Positions 1 to 10,166 of a stretch of 64,000 nt of DNA are shown piece after piece (position 1 is the first letter of the stretch; each line of letters opens with the position of its first letter). The notes below the pieces were generated by a model. The model worked only from the letters and a program-made list of their open reading frames with translations. It ran no database searches and was not told the origin of the DNA. A program made the position numbers and the translations under genes. Origin of the DNA: Bacteroidota bacterium (GTDB lineage: Bacteria > Bacteroidota > Bacteroidia > Chitinophagales > BACL12); NCBI GenBank assembly GCA_016718035.1, contig JADKEK010000001.1, positions 310,001-374,000 of the forward strand. The letters run 5' to 3'.

Positions 1-204
1 AAGGTAAATGTGGAAGATTTTACTAATTTTAAACTTGGAGATAAAGGGGTAACCTTAACCAATTTGCGCCCTGAAGGGAAAGCAATTTTTGGTGATGATG
101 AACGTATCACTGTATATTCAATCGGCGAATTTATCGATAAAGATGCGCATGTAACCATTGTAAAAATTGAACATAATAAAATATTTGTCACAACTGTAAA
201 CTAA
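1..204 (+). CDS. NfeD-family protein, C-terminal fragment
   Basis: The reading frame is open from base 1, so this is the 3' end of a gene that begins outside the window; the GTG at base 10 is only an internal codon. The visible 67 residues form a small beta-rich module (pattern LGDKGVTLTNLRPEGKAIF, later GEFIDKDAHVTIV) that fits the soluble OB-fold domain at the C-terminus of NfeD/ClpP-class membrane proteins. It ends 6 bases before floA, and NfeD-flotillin gene pairs are a well-known arrangement in which the NfeD protein is thought to work with the flotillin in membrane microdomains. The protease-like part, if any, is not visible. Confidence 0.8.
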   Translation, partial: KVNVEDFTNFKLGDKGVTLTNLRPEGKAIFGDDERITVYSIGEFIDKDAHVTIVKIEHNKIFVTTVN

Positions 205-210
205 ATATAT

Positions 211-1200
211 ATGGATTCTAATCAGATAGTGCTCATTTTAGTCATCGTAGTCGGGTTTGCGATCCTGATTTTCTTTCTCATTTTCATGCGACTGTTCGGA
301 TTATGGCTTTCTGCTCAATTAGCAGGGGTTAAAATAAGTCTCTTGCAAATGATATTAATGCGCTGGCGACGTGTTGACCCACGTGCTATCGTGGACAATA
401 TGGTAACTGCGCATAAAGCAGGTATTCCGCTTACTCGCGATCAGCTAGAGGCGCACTTTTTAGCCGGTGGTAATATTAAACGTGTGGTAAATGCATTGGT
501 GTCTGCCGATAAAGCAAATATTCCGCTCGATTTCAAAGCAGCGACTGCAATCGACCTTGCCGGACGTGATGTTTTTGAAGCTGTGCAGTTAAGTGTAAAC
601 CCAAAAGTAATTGAATCACCTCCAGTGACAGCCGTGGCTAAAAACGGTATCCAGTTAATAGCTAAAGTTCGTGTTACTGTTCGTGCCAATATCCAAAAAT
701 TAGTTGGGGGAGCAGGTGAAGAAACCATTTTGGCTCGTGTTGGTGAAGGTATTGTAACCACCATTGGTTCCAGCGAAAATCACAGAGCAGTGCTCGAAAA
801 TCCTGATACTATTTCAAAAACAGTATTGGCAAAAGGTTTAGATAGTGGAACAGCTTTTGAAATTTTATCCATTGATATCGCCGATATTGATATTGGAAAA
901 AACATTGGTGCAGAACTCCAAATGGACCAGGCCAATGCCGATAAAAATATCGCTCAGGCTAAAGCCGAAGAACGTCGTGCCATGGCGGTTGCCAGTGAGC
1001 AGGAAATGAAGGCTAAAGCACAGGAAGCACGTGCTAAAGTAATTGAAGCAGAAGCATTAATTCCTATGGCAATTGCAGAAGCGTTCCGCAATGGCAACTT
1101 AGGTGTAATGGATTATTATAAATTACGTAACCTTCAAGCCGATACCGAAATGCGTGATGCATTAGGTAAAGGGCAAGGGAAGAAGGATGACTCGAAGTGA
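211..1200 (+). CDS. floA: Flotillin-like protein FloA
   Basis: A 329-residue protein with an N-terminal hydrophobic segment (about residues 5-30), an SPFH/band-7 core and an Ala/Glu-rich coiled-coil region (about 235-290, AQAKAEERRAMAVASEQEM). Length and layout match the bacterial FloA (YqfA) family, which scaffolds functional membrane microdomains. It directly follows the NfeD-type gene with a 6-base gap, so the two are very likely co-transcribed. No frameshift is seen. The start is the first ATG after the upstream stop; the next Met lies after the membrane segment. Confidence 0.93.
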   Translation: MDSNQIVLILVIVVGFAILIFFLIFMRLFGLWLSAQLAGVKISLLQMILMRWRRVDPRAIVDNMVTAHKAGIPLTRDQLEAHFLAGGNIKRVVNALVSADKANIPLDFKAATAIDLAGRDVFEAVQLSVNPKVIESPPVTAVAKNGIQLIAKVRVTVRANIQKLVGGAGEETILARVGEGIVTTIGSSENHRAVLENPDTISKTVLAKGLDSGTAFEILSIDIADIDIGKNIGAELQMDQANADKNIAQAKAEERRAMAVASEQEMKAKAQEARAKVIEAEALIPMAIAEAFRNGNLGVMDYYKLRNLQADTEMRDALGKGQGKKDDSK

Positions 1201-1396
1201 TGTGCTGATGTGGTAATGTGATGATGTGCTGATTAATGTGCGAATGTGTCCGCCCCGGCGGATACCGATGTACCAATTCGCGAAGCGTCCGCTGAGGCGG
1301 AAACAGCCGGTTTTGAATCAGGTTGGAATGATTAAGTGTAATGTTCATTATGAGTTATTTATAATGAATTGATAATGAGTGAATTGGATAATTATT
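1201..1396 (+). repeat. Intergenic low-complexity tract with two GC palindromes
   Basis: After floA comes a G/T/A-rich imperfect tandem tract (units like gatgtgctgatg, 1199-1248). Two copies of the short palindrome family follow: TCCGCCCCGGCGGA at 1249-1262 and TCCGCTGAGGCGGA at 1288-1301. No gene is supported here. A reverse-strand open frame across 1064-1348 overlaps floA and the repeats and is judged a shadow. Confidence 0.6.
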
Positions 1397-1426
1397 TTGA
1401 ATTTATTGAGATAAATTGTACCTTTG
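1397..1426 (+). promoter_or_regulatory. Bacteroidota-type promoter of the tRNA locus
   Basis: TTG at 1397-1399, a 19-base spacer, then TACCTTTG at 1419-1426. This matches the Bacteroidota housekeeping pattern (TTTG, 19-21 nt, TAnnTTTG). The predicted start near 1432 lies upstream of both the tRNA-like fragment at 1449-1490 and the intact tRNA-Arg. Confidence 0.75.
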
Positions 1427-1448
1427 CACTCCGTTTTGTAATAATTAC

Positions 1449-1490
1449 GGCTTGGTAGCTCAATCCGCCTTGGCGGAAGCATCATCAAAT
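1449..1490 (+). pseudogene. Truncated tRNA-like fragment with inserted palindrome
   Basis: The stretch begins with a D-arm-like sequence (cttggtagctcaat), but at the D-loop it runs into the palindrome TCCGCCTTGGCGGA (1464-1477), after which only 'agcatcatc' resembles tRNA. No anticodon or T-arm follows; the intact tRNA-Arg begins immediately afterwards. It is read as a decayed tRNA copy interrupted by the same repeat found in the copies at 1889-2130. Confidence 0.5.
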
Positions 1491-1564
1491 GGCCTCGTAG
1501 CTCAACTGAATAGAGCATCTGACTACGGATCAGAAGGTTAGGGGTTTGAATCCCTTCGAGGTCA
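1491..1564 (+). tRNA. tRNA-Arg (anticodon ACG)
   Basis: A 74-nt cloverleaf. The acceptor stem is GGCCTCG with CGAGGTC (one G-T pair) and discriminator A. The anticodon stem TCTGA/TCAGA encloses the loop CTACGGA, giving ACG at positions 34-36. The T-arm is AGGGG/CCCTT. CCA is not encoded. A promoter at 1397-1426 and a terminator at 1569-1597 flank it. It reads arginine CGN codons after A-to-I editing of position 34. Confidence 0.93.
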
Positions 1565-1568
1565 CTAT

Positions 1569-1597
1569 AATCCTGCTAAATGCAGGATTTTTTTTTG
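1569..1597 (+). terminator. Intrinsic terminator after tRNA-Arg
   Basis: Inverted repeat AATCCTGC-taaat-GCAGGATT followed by a run of T. The same hairpin is duplicated behind the degenerate tRNA copy at 1933-1960 and, decayed, at 2043-2069. Confidence 0.85.
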
Positions 1598-1619
1598 TTT
1601 AACCCTTAAATAACAATCA

Positions 1620-1871
1620 ATGTACTACACTTATGTATTACGTTCGTTGAAGAACGGCGTATTGTACAAAGGTCAAACTCAAGACCTAGTTTCGCGATTA
1701 GAAGTGCACAATGCAGGAATGGTTCGGTATACTAAAAAGTATATCCCATGGGAATTAGTGTATTTTGAAACATTTAATACACGTGCTGAGTCAATGGCGC
1801 GAGAAAAATATTTTAAATCAGGAGCAGGAAGAGAATGGTTGAAAAAACATTTGGAATCAATGGGTAAATGA
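1620..1871 (+). CDS. GIY-YIG nuclease-superfamily protein
   Basis: An 83-residue protein with the compact UPF0213-like GIY-YIG fold: YYTYVLRSL at the N-terminus replaces the GIY motif, YKGQT follows as the second strand, then Arg (SRLEVHNAG), and a late Glu/Lys segment (AREKYFKSGAGREWL). Such small proteins are predicted structure-specific endonucleases of uncertain cellular role. It is a stand-alone gene directly behind the tRNA-Arg terminator and in front of a duplicated tRNA 3' end, so it sits between two tRNA-derived repeats. The start is the first ATG. Confidence 0.82.
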   Translation: MYYTYVLRSLKNGVLYKGQTQDLVSRLEVHNAGMVRYTKKYIPWELVYFETFNTRAESMAREKYFKSGAGREWLKKHLESMGK

Positions 1872-1888
1872 TAATGCTTGCTATAAAG

Positions 1889-1960
1889 CAGAAGGTTAGG
1901 GGTTTTCAGCCGAGGCGGATTCGAGGTCACACTAATCCTGCTTATAGCAGGATTTTTTTT
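1889..1960 (+). repeat. Duplicated tRNA-Arg 3' half plus terminator
   Basis: From cagaaggttaggggttt onward this repeats the tRNA-Arg 3' half, but the T-arm carries the palindrome TCAGCCGAGGCGGA (1906-1919). It resumes with ttcgaggtcac and then the same terminator hairpin (1933-1960). Together with the intact tRNA it brackets the GIY-YIG gene. Confidence 0.7.
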
Positions 1961-1963
1961 GAA

Positions 1964-2069
1964 GTATGTTCACCTGGATAGAGCATCCCGCCTAAGCGGG
2001 AAGGTTAGGGGTTTTCCGCCGAGGCGGATTCGAGGTCACGACAATCCTGCTTATAGGAGAATATTTTTT
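1964..2069 (+). pseudogene. Degenerate tRNA-Arg copy with palindromes in two arms
   Basis: The order of elements follows tRNA-Arg: a D-arm remnant (ctggatagagcat), then TCCCGCCTAAGCGGGA (1986-2001) exactly where the anticodon arm should be, then aaggttagggg, then TCCGCCGAGGCGGA (2015-2028) where the T-loop should be, then ttcgaggtcac, then a decayed terminator hairpin (2043-2069). The anticodon is lost, so it cannot act as a tRNA. The palindromes keep hairpins at the arm positions. Confidence 0.6.
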
Positions 2070-2075
2070 GTAAAA

Positions 2076-2130
2076 TGTTCAACCGAATTGAGCATCCTGC
2101 CTAAGCGGGAAGGTTAGGGGTTTCGCTAGA
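2076..2130 (+). pseudogene. Third, shortest tRNA-Arg-derived remnant
   Basis: tgttcaaccgaattgagcat resembles the D-arm side, TCCTGCCTAAGCGGGA (2095-2110) replaces the anticodon arm, and aaggttaggggttt is the last conserved stretch before similarity stops. No terminator follows. The rest of the gap to 2530 is AT-rich and shows no convincing gene or promoter. Confidence 0.5.
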
Positions 2131-2530
2131 TGTTAATTTGAATGCATTAATACCAATTCTTCATAAAACGAAACTGCTTGACTCCACACTGGTATTTTCC
2201 TACTAACCATTGAGGGGTGTGGAATAAAAATGTACCATAGGATTAAGCACCTCAATTGGCAGAAACACAACAAATTGCTATTTTTAATGGCAAATACATC
2301 AAATAGCGATTTCAAGAACACAATTACTCGTTTTTATTTCAGAACATTATTTATCCTGATAAAAAAAATTAATAATTCACCACGCATTTAATATTAACAT
2401 ATATTTACCATTTTCAATTTAACACCAAAACAAAAATATTCCCCGAAAACTATTGCAAAAGGCCGACAATTGAATACTAAAATAACATTTAATTCATCGC
2501 TTTTGTTACAATTGAAACCCATTTTACACC

Positions 2531-5500
2531 ATGCGTAATAAAATTTCATACATCCTCTTTGTTATCTCTCTCTCAATAACATCCTACAGCCAGAATTTCG
2601 AATGGGCAAAAAGTTTCGGAGCGTATTCCGAAGATTTTGCATCAGATATTTGTACTGATTCGTTAGGTTATATTTATTTAGCAGGGCATTATGATGAAGA
2701 TGTGGATGTAGATCCCGGTCCCGGCGAAACAATGATTTATGCAGTAGATGGTTATGATATGTACATAGTAAAATTTTCACCTGTAGGAGAATTTATATGG
2801 GTGAAAACATTTGCAACATTGGGTTACCAGGATGTGAATGACATTGTAGTTGATTCAGAGGGAAGATTATTGGTAGCAGGATTATTTACTGATTTTATCG
2901 ATGTTGACCCTGGTGTTGAAGAAATTATGATTACCGGTGATGAAAGCATTTTTACTTTGGCTTTTTTATGTTTGGATTTAAATGGAGAACTATTATGGTA
3001 TTTTACAGATTCTGAATATGGTGCAGTAGCTGCGGCCATTAATTTTGATAAAGATGAAAATATTTATCTCACCGGTAGTTTAACTAATACGCTGGATATG
3101 AATCCAGGACCGGGGGTTTTTATGCTTGATGCATCAAGTGATGCCTATATCAGAAAATTTGATCATAATGGTAATTTTATTTGGGCTAAAAAATTTGGTG
3201 ATGAAGATATCGGCAGCATAGCAGATATTGCTATCGATGATGACAATAATATGTATTTTACCGGGTATTTTACTGGAACACTTGATTTTGATCCGGGCCC
3301 TCTTGCATATGAATATACAAGCGCAGGTAGTTATGATGTGTTTATTACCAAATGGGATGCTTCCGGAAATATGATTTAGTACCACCCTGGGTGGTAGATG
3401 ATGAATATTCAAAGAATATTGAATTAGGTGCAGATGGGAATATTTATTGTGCAGGGAGATTTGAAGGAAGTTGTGATTTTGACGGTGGATTAGGAACAGC
3501 CATTGGTGTAGCAGTAGGTTATTCAGATGCCTATGTTTGTAAATATGATAGTGACGGGAATTATATCTGGTCATGGGCTTTTGGTTCTACTTCTTCCGAA
3601 TTATGGAACACTTTTGTAATGGATTCACTCAACAATTTATATATTGCAGGTAATTTCTATGGTGCTGTTGATTTTGATCCAGGTGCGGGCGAATTAATTT
3701 CCAATGCAGGAAGCGACACAGGCGGTTACATTGTTAAATTAAATAAAGATAAATCGCTGGTATGGCTAATGACCATTAACACAGGTATGCACGCTAGTGT
3801 TGTTGACTTATGTCTTGATAAAAATTATAACGTATTTTATACAGGCCAATTTTCCGGTGAAGCAGATTTTGACCCGGGACCTGATGAATATTTCATCCCT
3901 TATAATGGTGGATATCCCGACTACAAGGTAGATGTTTATTTTGGTAAATTAAATCAGGATCAATGTGCCAATTTTACACTTGTTACTGATAGCGTTGCAG
4001 ATGTTTCCTGTCTCGCAAATGGATATGCCTCAGTTCATGCTACTGATGGCGCTGCACCATATTTTTATTCCTGGAATGTTGTTCCACCTGTTACTGATTC
4101 GGTAATTACATTTACAGACAACGGAATTTATACAGTTACAGCAACAGATACTAATGCATGTGCAAGAACAACTACTTATAGTATCGATGGTCCGGCAACT
4201 ATGTTTACCGATTGGCAAACAAGTATCGTAACAGAAGATTTTCGCTTTGGTTTCGAGTCCTACATCTGGTTAGATGCATTTAATAATGGATGTGAATCGG
4301 CTGATGGCACTTTGCAACTCATTCTTGACCCCGGATTTATTTATTTAGAATCTTACCCTATACCGGATAATATTTCAGGTGATACGCTGCAATGGGAACT
4401 TTCAGATTTTATTTATGGTATGCCGCATTTAAAACCGTTTGTTTTAATTCAAAATGCCGATGGTGCAATTGGTAGTGATGTCTGTTTGGATGTAAGTGTA
4501 ATTTCAGCTGCTATTGATATAAATCCCGACAATGATCATTGGATATATTGTTCAACTGTTATCGGTGCAATTGACCCCAACGATAAATCGGTTTATCCTA
4601 TCGGTTCGTGTGATGCCGGATATATTTTGAACGAACAACCACTTACCTATACCGTACGCTTTCAAAATACCGGTACAGCCCCTGCAGTCAATGTTGAAAT
4701 TATTGATTCCATCAGCGCGTATTTGGATTTAAATGCTATTGATATTGTTTCGACAAGTCATTACATGTATACTACGTTAGATGCCGATTCTGTCGCTCAT
4801 TTTATTTTCCCGGATATTTATTTAGCCGACAGCACTACGGATGAACCTGCCAGCCATGGGTTCGTCGTTTACACCATCAAACCAAAACCTGGATTGGATT
4901 ATAACACGCTGATTACGAATAATGCCGGTATTTATTTTGATTTTAATGAACCTGTAATTACCAATACCGTGTCGAATACGGTTGTAGATTCAATTCCTGT
5001 TTTTTCAACAAATCAGCATATAATGATTTGTGAAGGGGATTCAGTAGAGGTAGGTAACAGCATTTATTTTACCCCAGGCACATACACCGATGTACTAGAA
5101 TCAATTGATGGATGCGATAGTATTGTACACACAACAATTGAAAATTATTTCATTAATACTGAAATAACTATAGAGGGAAATACACTTTTGTCACAGCAGG
5201 AAGATGCATTATACCAATGGATAGATTGTAATGTAGGTAATACAGCAATTGATGGCGAAACATCAAGTACTTTTGAACCCGGAATTTCAGGTAATTATGC
5301 AGTAATCATAAATACTAATGGTTGTTTAGATACAACTGCTTGTATTGCATTTACATTTATTGCAATAGGAGAGAGTGACGCTATTAATCAAATGGTTGTT
5401 TATCCAACTCCGGCTACAAACGAAATAGTTATTCAATCAGAATCGATAATTCTTAACTTTAATATCATTTCAATGGATGGAATAACTATTATGGCAGGTG

Positions 5501-5616
5501 AAGGTAATTTTGCTCACGAACAACACATAATAGTAATTGACCTGCTACCTGCTATGTATATCATATCAGTTCAAACAAATCAGGGTGTCGGATTCCTACC
5601 ATTTTTAAAGCAATAA
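2531..5616 (+). CDS. T9SS-exported beta-propeller surface protein (one frameshift)
   Basis: A single gene read in two frames: 2531 to about 3375, then onward to 5616. The break falls in 'GNMI', where paralogous repeats continue GNFIW, so one base is lost. It has a signal peptide (about residues 1-21), then many SBBP-like propeller repeats with the recurring motif DFDPGPG and GNFIWAKxFG. A PKD/Ig-like segment with YSWN and TDTNAC follows, then a conserved DUF11-like domain (IDPNDKSVYP ... YTVRFQNTGTA ... IYFDFNEPV), and a C-terminal T9SS sorting domain (VVYPTPATNEIVI). It is probably anchored or released at the cell surface. The next gene is a paralog starting 1 base after its stop. Confidence 0.85.
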
Positions 5617-5617
5617 C

Positions 5618-8600
5618 ATGAAAACAATTTCAATATTTCTCATTGCCGTTTTTTTTCCTGCTATATTTTTCGCACAAGAATTTGTTTGGGCAAAACAATT
5701 AGGTGGTACCGGTTCACAAGTGCCTGAGTCAATAATTACTGATGCCAATGGAAATGTATACACTACAGGCTGGTTTCGTGGTACGGTTGATTTTGACCCG
5801 GGACCGGGCATTTTTAATTTGCCATGTAATCCTGAACCAGGAACAGACTTAACTGAAAATGATATGTTTATTTCTAAACTAGATGCGGATGGAAATTTTG
5901 TTTGGGCAAAAAAAGTAAGCGGCGATGGCATGCAAAATGGATTGTTCATGGCACTTGATACAGAACAAAATTTATATATTACCGGACAGTTTTCTCATAC
6001 TGTAGATTTTGACCCCGGACCCGCTACTTATAATTTAACTTCCTCATTTTATGATGTAACCGATAATTATTGCGCCAACATGTTTTTAATGAAACTGGAT
6101 AATGCAGGAAATTTTATGTGGGCATTTGGAGTTGGTGGCGAATCAACCGGCGGACAGCTTGGTCAAAAAATTGTACTGGATGATGCAGCTAATGTATATG
6201 TTACCGGATATTATAGCGCCGATGCCGATTTTGATCCTGGTGCAGGTGTGGCGATGCTGGAATGTGCAGGAATTTGGGATGTGTATATCGCTAAATATGA
6301 TACCGATGGTAATTATACATGGGCAAAACAATTGGGAGGCACCGGGCATGAATTGAGTTATTCGCTTGCAAGAGATATTGCTGGCAATATTATTACTTCA
6401 GGATATTTTTATGGGACCGGTGATTACGACCCGGGCCCCGGTGAAGTTATTTTAACTGCAGATGCTACTTCTGATTTCGAACTTTTTTTGTCTAAACTTG
6501 ATAGCGATGGCAATTTTGTTTGGGTAAATCATTTTATTGGCGATAATGATGCTGGATCGAAATCTGTTATTACTGATGGCAACGATATTATTTTATTTGG
6601 AGATTATAATGGGATAATCGATGCAGATGCTGGACCAGAGGTTACAGAACTAACATCAGCAGGTGGTACCGATTTTCTGGTAGCAAAATATAATGCAGAT
6701 GGAGCATTATTATGGGCAAAATCTGTTGGTGGTTTGGGCAATGATGTTCCACTTGAAGGTGCAGTAGATGAAATGGGCAATATTTATTTTACCGGTTATT
6801 TTAATAATACGGTTGATTTTGATCCGGGACCGGGTATATTTAATCTCACAGCAGTTGAATCGGATGGTTTTATTTGTAAATGGGATGCCGCCGGTAATTT
6901 TATTTGGGCGGCTAACTTTGGTGATGATGGTGGTGATTTAGGAAAAAGTATTTATCTGGACAGCCTTTTTAATATTTATCTGACCGGGTATTTTGATAAT
7001 ACCGTTGATTTTAATCCGGGTCCTGAATATTTCCCACTCACCTGTTCTTATGATGATATTTTTGTCTTAAAATTAACGCAGGATTATTGTTCAGGTCTTA
7101 CCTTAATTGCAGATACCATCGGCGATATTGAATGTGGTGGAACACCGGCATTACTAGGAGGCCACGCTGATGGTGGTCAAACACCTTATACGTATGTTTG
7201 GAATACGACTCCTGTTACATACGATTCGGTTGCCACAACTCCATTGGGTGGATTTGTACAATTTACTGTTACAGATGCAATAGGTTGTGAACGTGCTGCA
7301 CTTTATTTAGTAGATGGCCCTACAGCATTAACCGGATTTGATTTGCAATCCAATCTTATTCTCGAAGATATCCTATTTGGATTTGAATCTAATATCTGGC
7401 TAGATGTGTTTAATAATGGTTGCATAGCGACTGACGGATATGTTGATGTTGTTTTACCGGTTGAACTGGAATATGTCGATGCAATTCCTGCTCCGGATAT
7501 CATAATTGGAGATACGTTGCGCTGGTTATTTAGTGATATGCAGTTTAGTGATCCTCATTTCACAGCACAAATAATTGTCACAACTTCAGTATATGCAACA
7601 TTGGGTGAGTGGATTTCGATTAAAACAATAGCTCGTCCGCTTGTGGATGACGAATTTCCAGGCAATAACGTCAAAAATTACGTTATACCAATTACCGGCT
7701 CCTATGACCCCAACGACAAATCCGTTTACCCGCAAGGAATATGTGATGATAGATATATCTTAAATTCGGATACACTTACCTACACCATCCGATTCCAAAA
7801 TACCGGAACTGCTGAAGCAATAAATATTTTTATTCTTGATACACTGAGCACATTATTCGATATCAATACATTTAAAATTGTAGCTTCAAGTCATGCTATG
7901 GTAACTGAATTACTTCCTGATAATGTATTAAAATTTAAATTCGATAATATTTATTTACCCGATAGTGGCGCCAACGAAATTGAAAGTCATGGGTATGTGA
8001 TTTTTGAAATACTACCACTACCTGATCTCGCTAATTTTTCGGTAATTGATAATAATGCGGCTATTTATTTTGATTTTAATGAACCGATAATTACCAATTC
8101 CACGCATAATACCTTATTAGATGAATTGCCTATTCTAGCTGTCTCACAGGAATTTTCAATCTGCGAAGGTGATTTTGTAACGGTAAATGGGAATAACTAC
8201 AATGCAGTGGGTATTTATATAGATACACTCATTTCAACATTTGGTTGCGACAGTATAGTCACCACAAATATTATGAATGTTAACCCTGCACAATATATAA
8301 CTAATACGGTAAATATTTGCGAAGGTGAAGTGGTTACTGTTGGTGATAACACCTATGCCACTACAGGATTATATACCGATAATTTTACGAATATATTTGG
8401 TTGTGATAGTGTTATACTCACCGATTTAACGGTGCATCCAACATTCACTTCTACAATTGCAGCTGAACTTTGTGAAGGGGAGACTTATGTATTTAATGGT
8501 ATTACATTATCCTCTCCCGGATTATATTATGCCAATTTACTTTCACACGACAACTGTGATTCAATAGTAGAACTTACACTTACTTATCATACTGTAGATG

Positions 8601-9060
8601 CAGGTATAACTGCAACAGAATTTACCCTCACCGCCAATAATGCTGCTGCAAGTTATCAGTGGGTAGATTGTGAAAATAATTTTGCACCTATACCGGTCGC
8701 AACCAACCAAACTTTTGAACCAGTTGCAACTGGTTTATACGCCCTCATTATTAATGATGGTTTATGTACCGATACATCGGAGTGTTATTTTATAGATAAA
8801 GCAGGTATCACTATGTTGCAAGATGAAACGTTTGCCATTTACCTAATCCTGCTCAAAACGAATTACAAATATTTTCAAGTTATACACAAAGCCAGGGTAT
8901 TGATATGTATTTATATAATATCACCAATCAGATGGTTTCGAAATATTACATAACAACTTTCCCTTATTCCTTAAATATAAGTGCGTTGGAAAGTGGTATG
9001 TATTTACTTAGCATACATAATAATGACGATAACCAATACTTTAGGTTTATTAAGGAATAA
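5618..9060 (+). CDS. T9SS-exported beta-propeller surface protein, paralog (one frameshift)
   Basis: Same architecture as the preceding gene: signal peptide, SBBP-like repeats (VDFDPGPGIFNL), PKD-like segment and DUF11-like domain (YDPNDKSVYP, IRFQNTGTA). It adds three repeats of the ICEGxxVTVxxNxY...FGCDSI type. The uninterrupted frame ends at 8953 with an unlikely tail. Adding one C to the CC at about 8843-8844 restores FAIYPNPAQNELQIFSSY and a complete T9SS sorting domain ending FRFIKE at 9060. This is almost certainly a homopolymer deletion. The sorting-domain coding sequence from 8851 is duplicated at 34251. The gene forms the 3' part of a cassette ending at the attC-like site 9346-9475. 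Confidence 0.85.
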
Positions 9061-9474
9061 ATGGATAACAAAAAAAGTAAAGCAGCAGGTTGAAACTGAA
9101 GAAATAATTACATCCATCCATCCGTGCAACCCAATGGGGTTCTAGATTACATAAAATTTAGCGCGTTTTTGAAACTATACTATTTTAGTTGCGTAAAGTT
9201 GGCAAATGATTTGTGACAATATAAAATGAGTAAAATTGTAATTTTATTGCCTGTAATTGTCATTTAATAAGTAATCGTAATACGAAATTATTCAAAATTG
9301 TGACATTTATAGATTAGCGGTAAACCGTGAATATGTAGCATTTGTTTTTAACCATGATCTTAAATTGGCTACATTTATAGAACCAACTTTGAATACTAAA
9401 TAGGCTCATTTTATGCGTATATCCGGCTTAATTGGAGGATTGTGTGTTTGGAGTTGCGTATATAAAACGTTACC
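8851..9474 (+). repeat. Duplicated block, copy 1 (T9SS tail plus attC-like site)
   Basis: About 624 bp strongly similar to 34251-34873, with scattered substitutions and small indels. It covers the T9SS sorting-domain coding region, the stop, about 285 bp of spacer and a whole attC-like site. Similarity begins at gctcaa in both copies and ends at GTTACC, at the predicted recombination point; the sequences diverge immediately after. Confidence 0.85.
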
Positions 9475-9475
9475 A
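9346..9475 (+). other. attC-like cassette site 1
   Basis: 5' box TTTTAAC (9346-9352) and 3' box GTTACCA (9469-9475) preceded by AAAAC; length 130 bp, like the other sites. Arm complementarity is weak. The bases after the crossover, GTTACCAGC, are the exact reverse complement of GCTGGTAAC at the 5' box of site 2, so the 9.3-kb segment between sites 1 and 2 has matching cassette ends. Confidence 0.65.
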
Positions 9476-9688
9476 GCAAGCGTAAAGGACGACACAACAA
9501 CTATCGAGCAGACCTCCAAACGACCAAACTTTTACTTCCAAACAAACTTTCGGACGACCAAAATTCTGTAGACAATTTCGCTGTAATTCGACACAGACCA
9601 GACCCATTTTCCGACACTCTTGCCAACCCTTCTAAAAAATTAAAACACCGCCACCGCACAAAAAAATAAAATTCTAAGCCACCGCACA

Positions 9689-9755
9689 TTGCACACATTT
9701 GCCTTTGCCTGCTCACACACAAAGCCCACCCAAAGGCAAAGTCAAAAGAGTGCAA
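9689..9755. repeat. Cassette-border hairpin H1
   Basis: Arms TTGCACACATTTGCCTTTGC (from 9689) and the near-complement ending AAAAGAGTGCAA (9735-9755) enclose 25 bases. The same arm pair occurs at 18430-18489, 34940-35005 (inverted) and 40078-40133, so each giant cassette has one copy near each end. The surrounding 9480-9790 is C-rich, G-poor and without genes. Confidence 0.7.
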
Positions 9756-9827
9756 TCTCCCACCCGCCATTAGCTCCGTAACGACAATTATTTTCAAAAT
9801 TTCGCTTTTTGTTATAGGAATTAACCT

Positions 9828-9851
9828 TATCTTTGACAAAATAAGTCAAAG
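9828..9851 (+). promoter_or_regulatory. Promoter with overlapping operator for the xre-type gene
   Basis: TATCTTTG at 9828-9835 fits the Bacteroidota -7 element, with a TTTG-like element about 16-20 bases upstream. A perfect 7-bp inverted repeat, CTTTGAC (9831-9837) and GTCAAAG (9845-9851), overlaps the -7 element. This placement suggests autorepression by the helix-turn-helix protein encoded 16 bases downstream. Confidence 0.65.
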
Positions 9852-9866
9852 CAAATTCATTCAAAG

Positions 9867-10166
9867 ATGGACAGTTTAGGAAACAGAATAAAACAACTTA
9901 GAGAAAAGCTGGAATTACCATTGCGGACAGTCGCTGCTTATCTTGATATTGACCAAGCCGTTCTCAGCAAGATTGAACACGGACACCGTAAAGCAACCCG
10001 TGAACAGGTGCTGCAACTTGCCAAATATTTTAAGGTAAACGAAGACGAACTAATTGTTGCATGGTTAAGTGATAAACTGGCTAACGAAGTTCAGGATGAA
10101 GATTTGGCAAAGCAAGCACTAAAAGCAGCAGAAAAAAAAATTGATTATCTAAAGAAAAAGAAATGA
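9867..10166 (+). CDS. Xre-family helix-turn-helix regulator
   Basis: A 99-residue protein with an N-terminal HTH_3 domain (about residues 6-60, GNRIKQLREKL ... VAAYLDIDQAVLSKIEHGHRKAT) and a charged C-terminal tail ending in a Lys run. Small Xre proteins of this kind control restriction-modification loci. It overlaps the start of the methyltransferase gene by 4 bases, so translation is probably coupled. A palindrome covering its own -7 element suggests autoregulation. The start ATG follows the promoter closely. Confidence 0.85.
   Translation: MDSLGNRIKQLREKLELPLRTVAAYLDIDQAVLSKIEHGHRKATREQVLQLAKYFKVNEDELIVAWLSDKLANEVQDEDLAKQALKAAEKKIDYLKKKK

Noticed and set aside
1249..2110. CRISPR-like array of short palindromic repeats
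   Set aside because: The spacing is irregular, the spacers are tRNA-derived and no cas genes are present.
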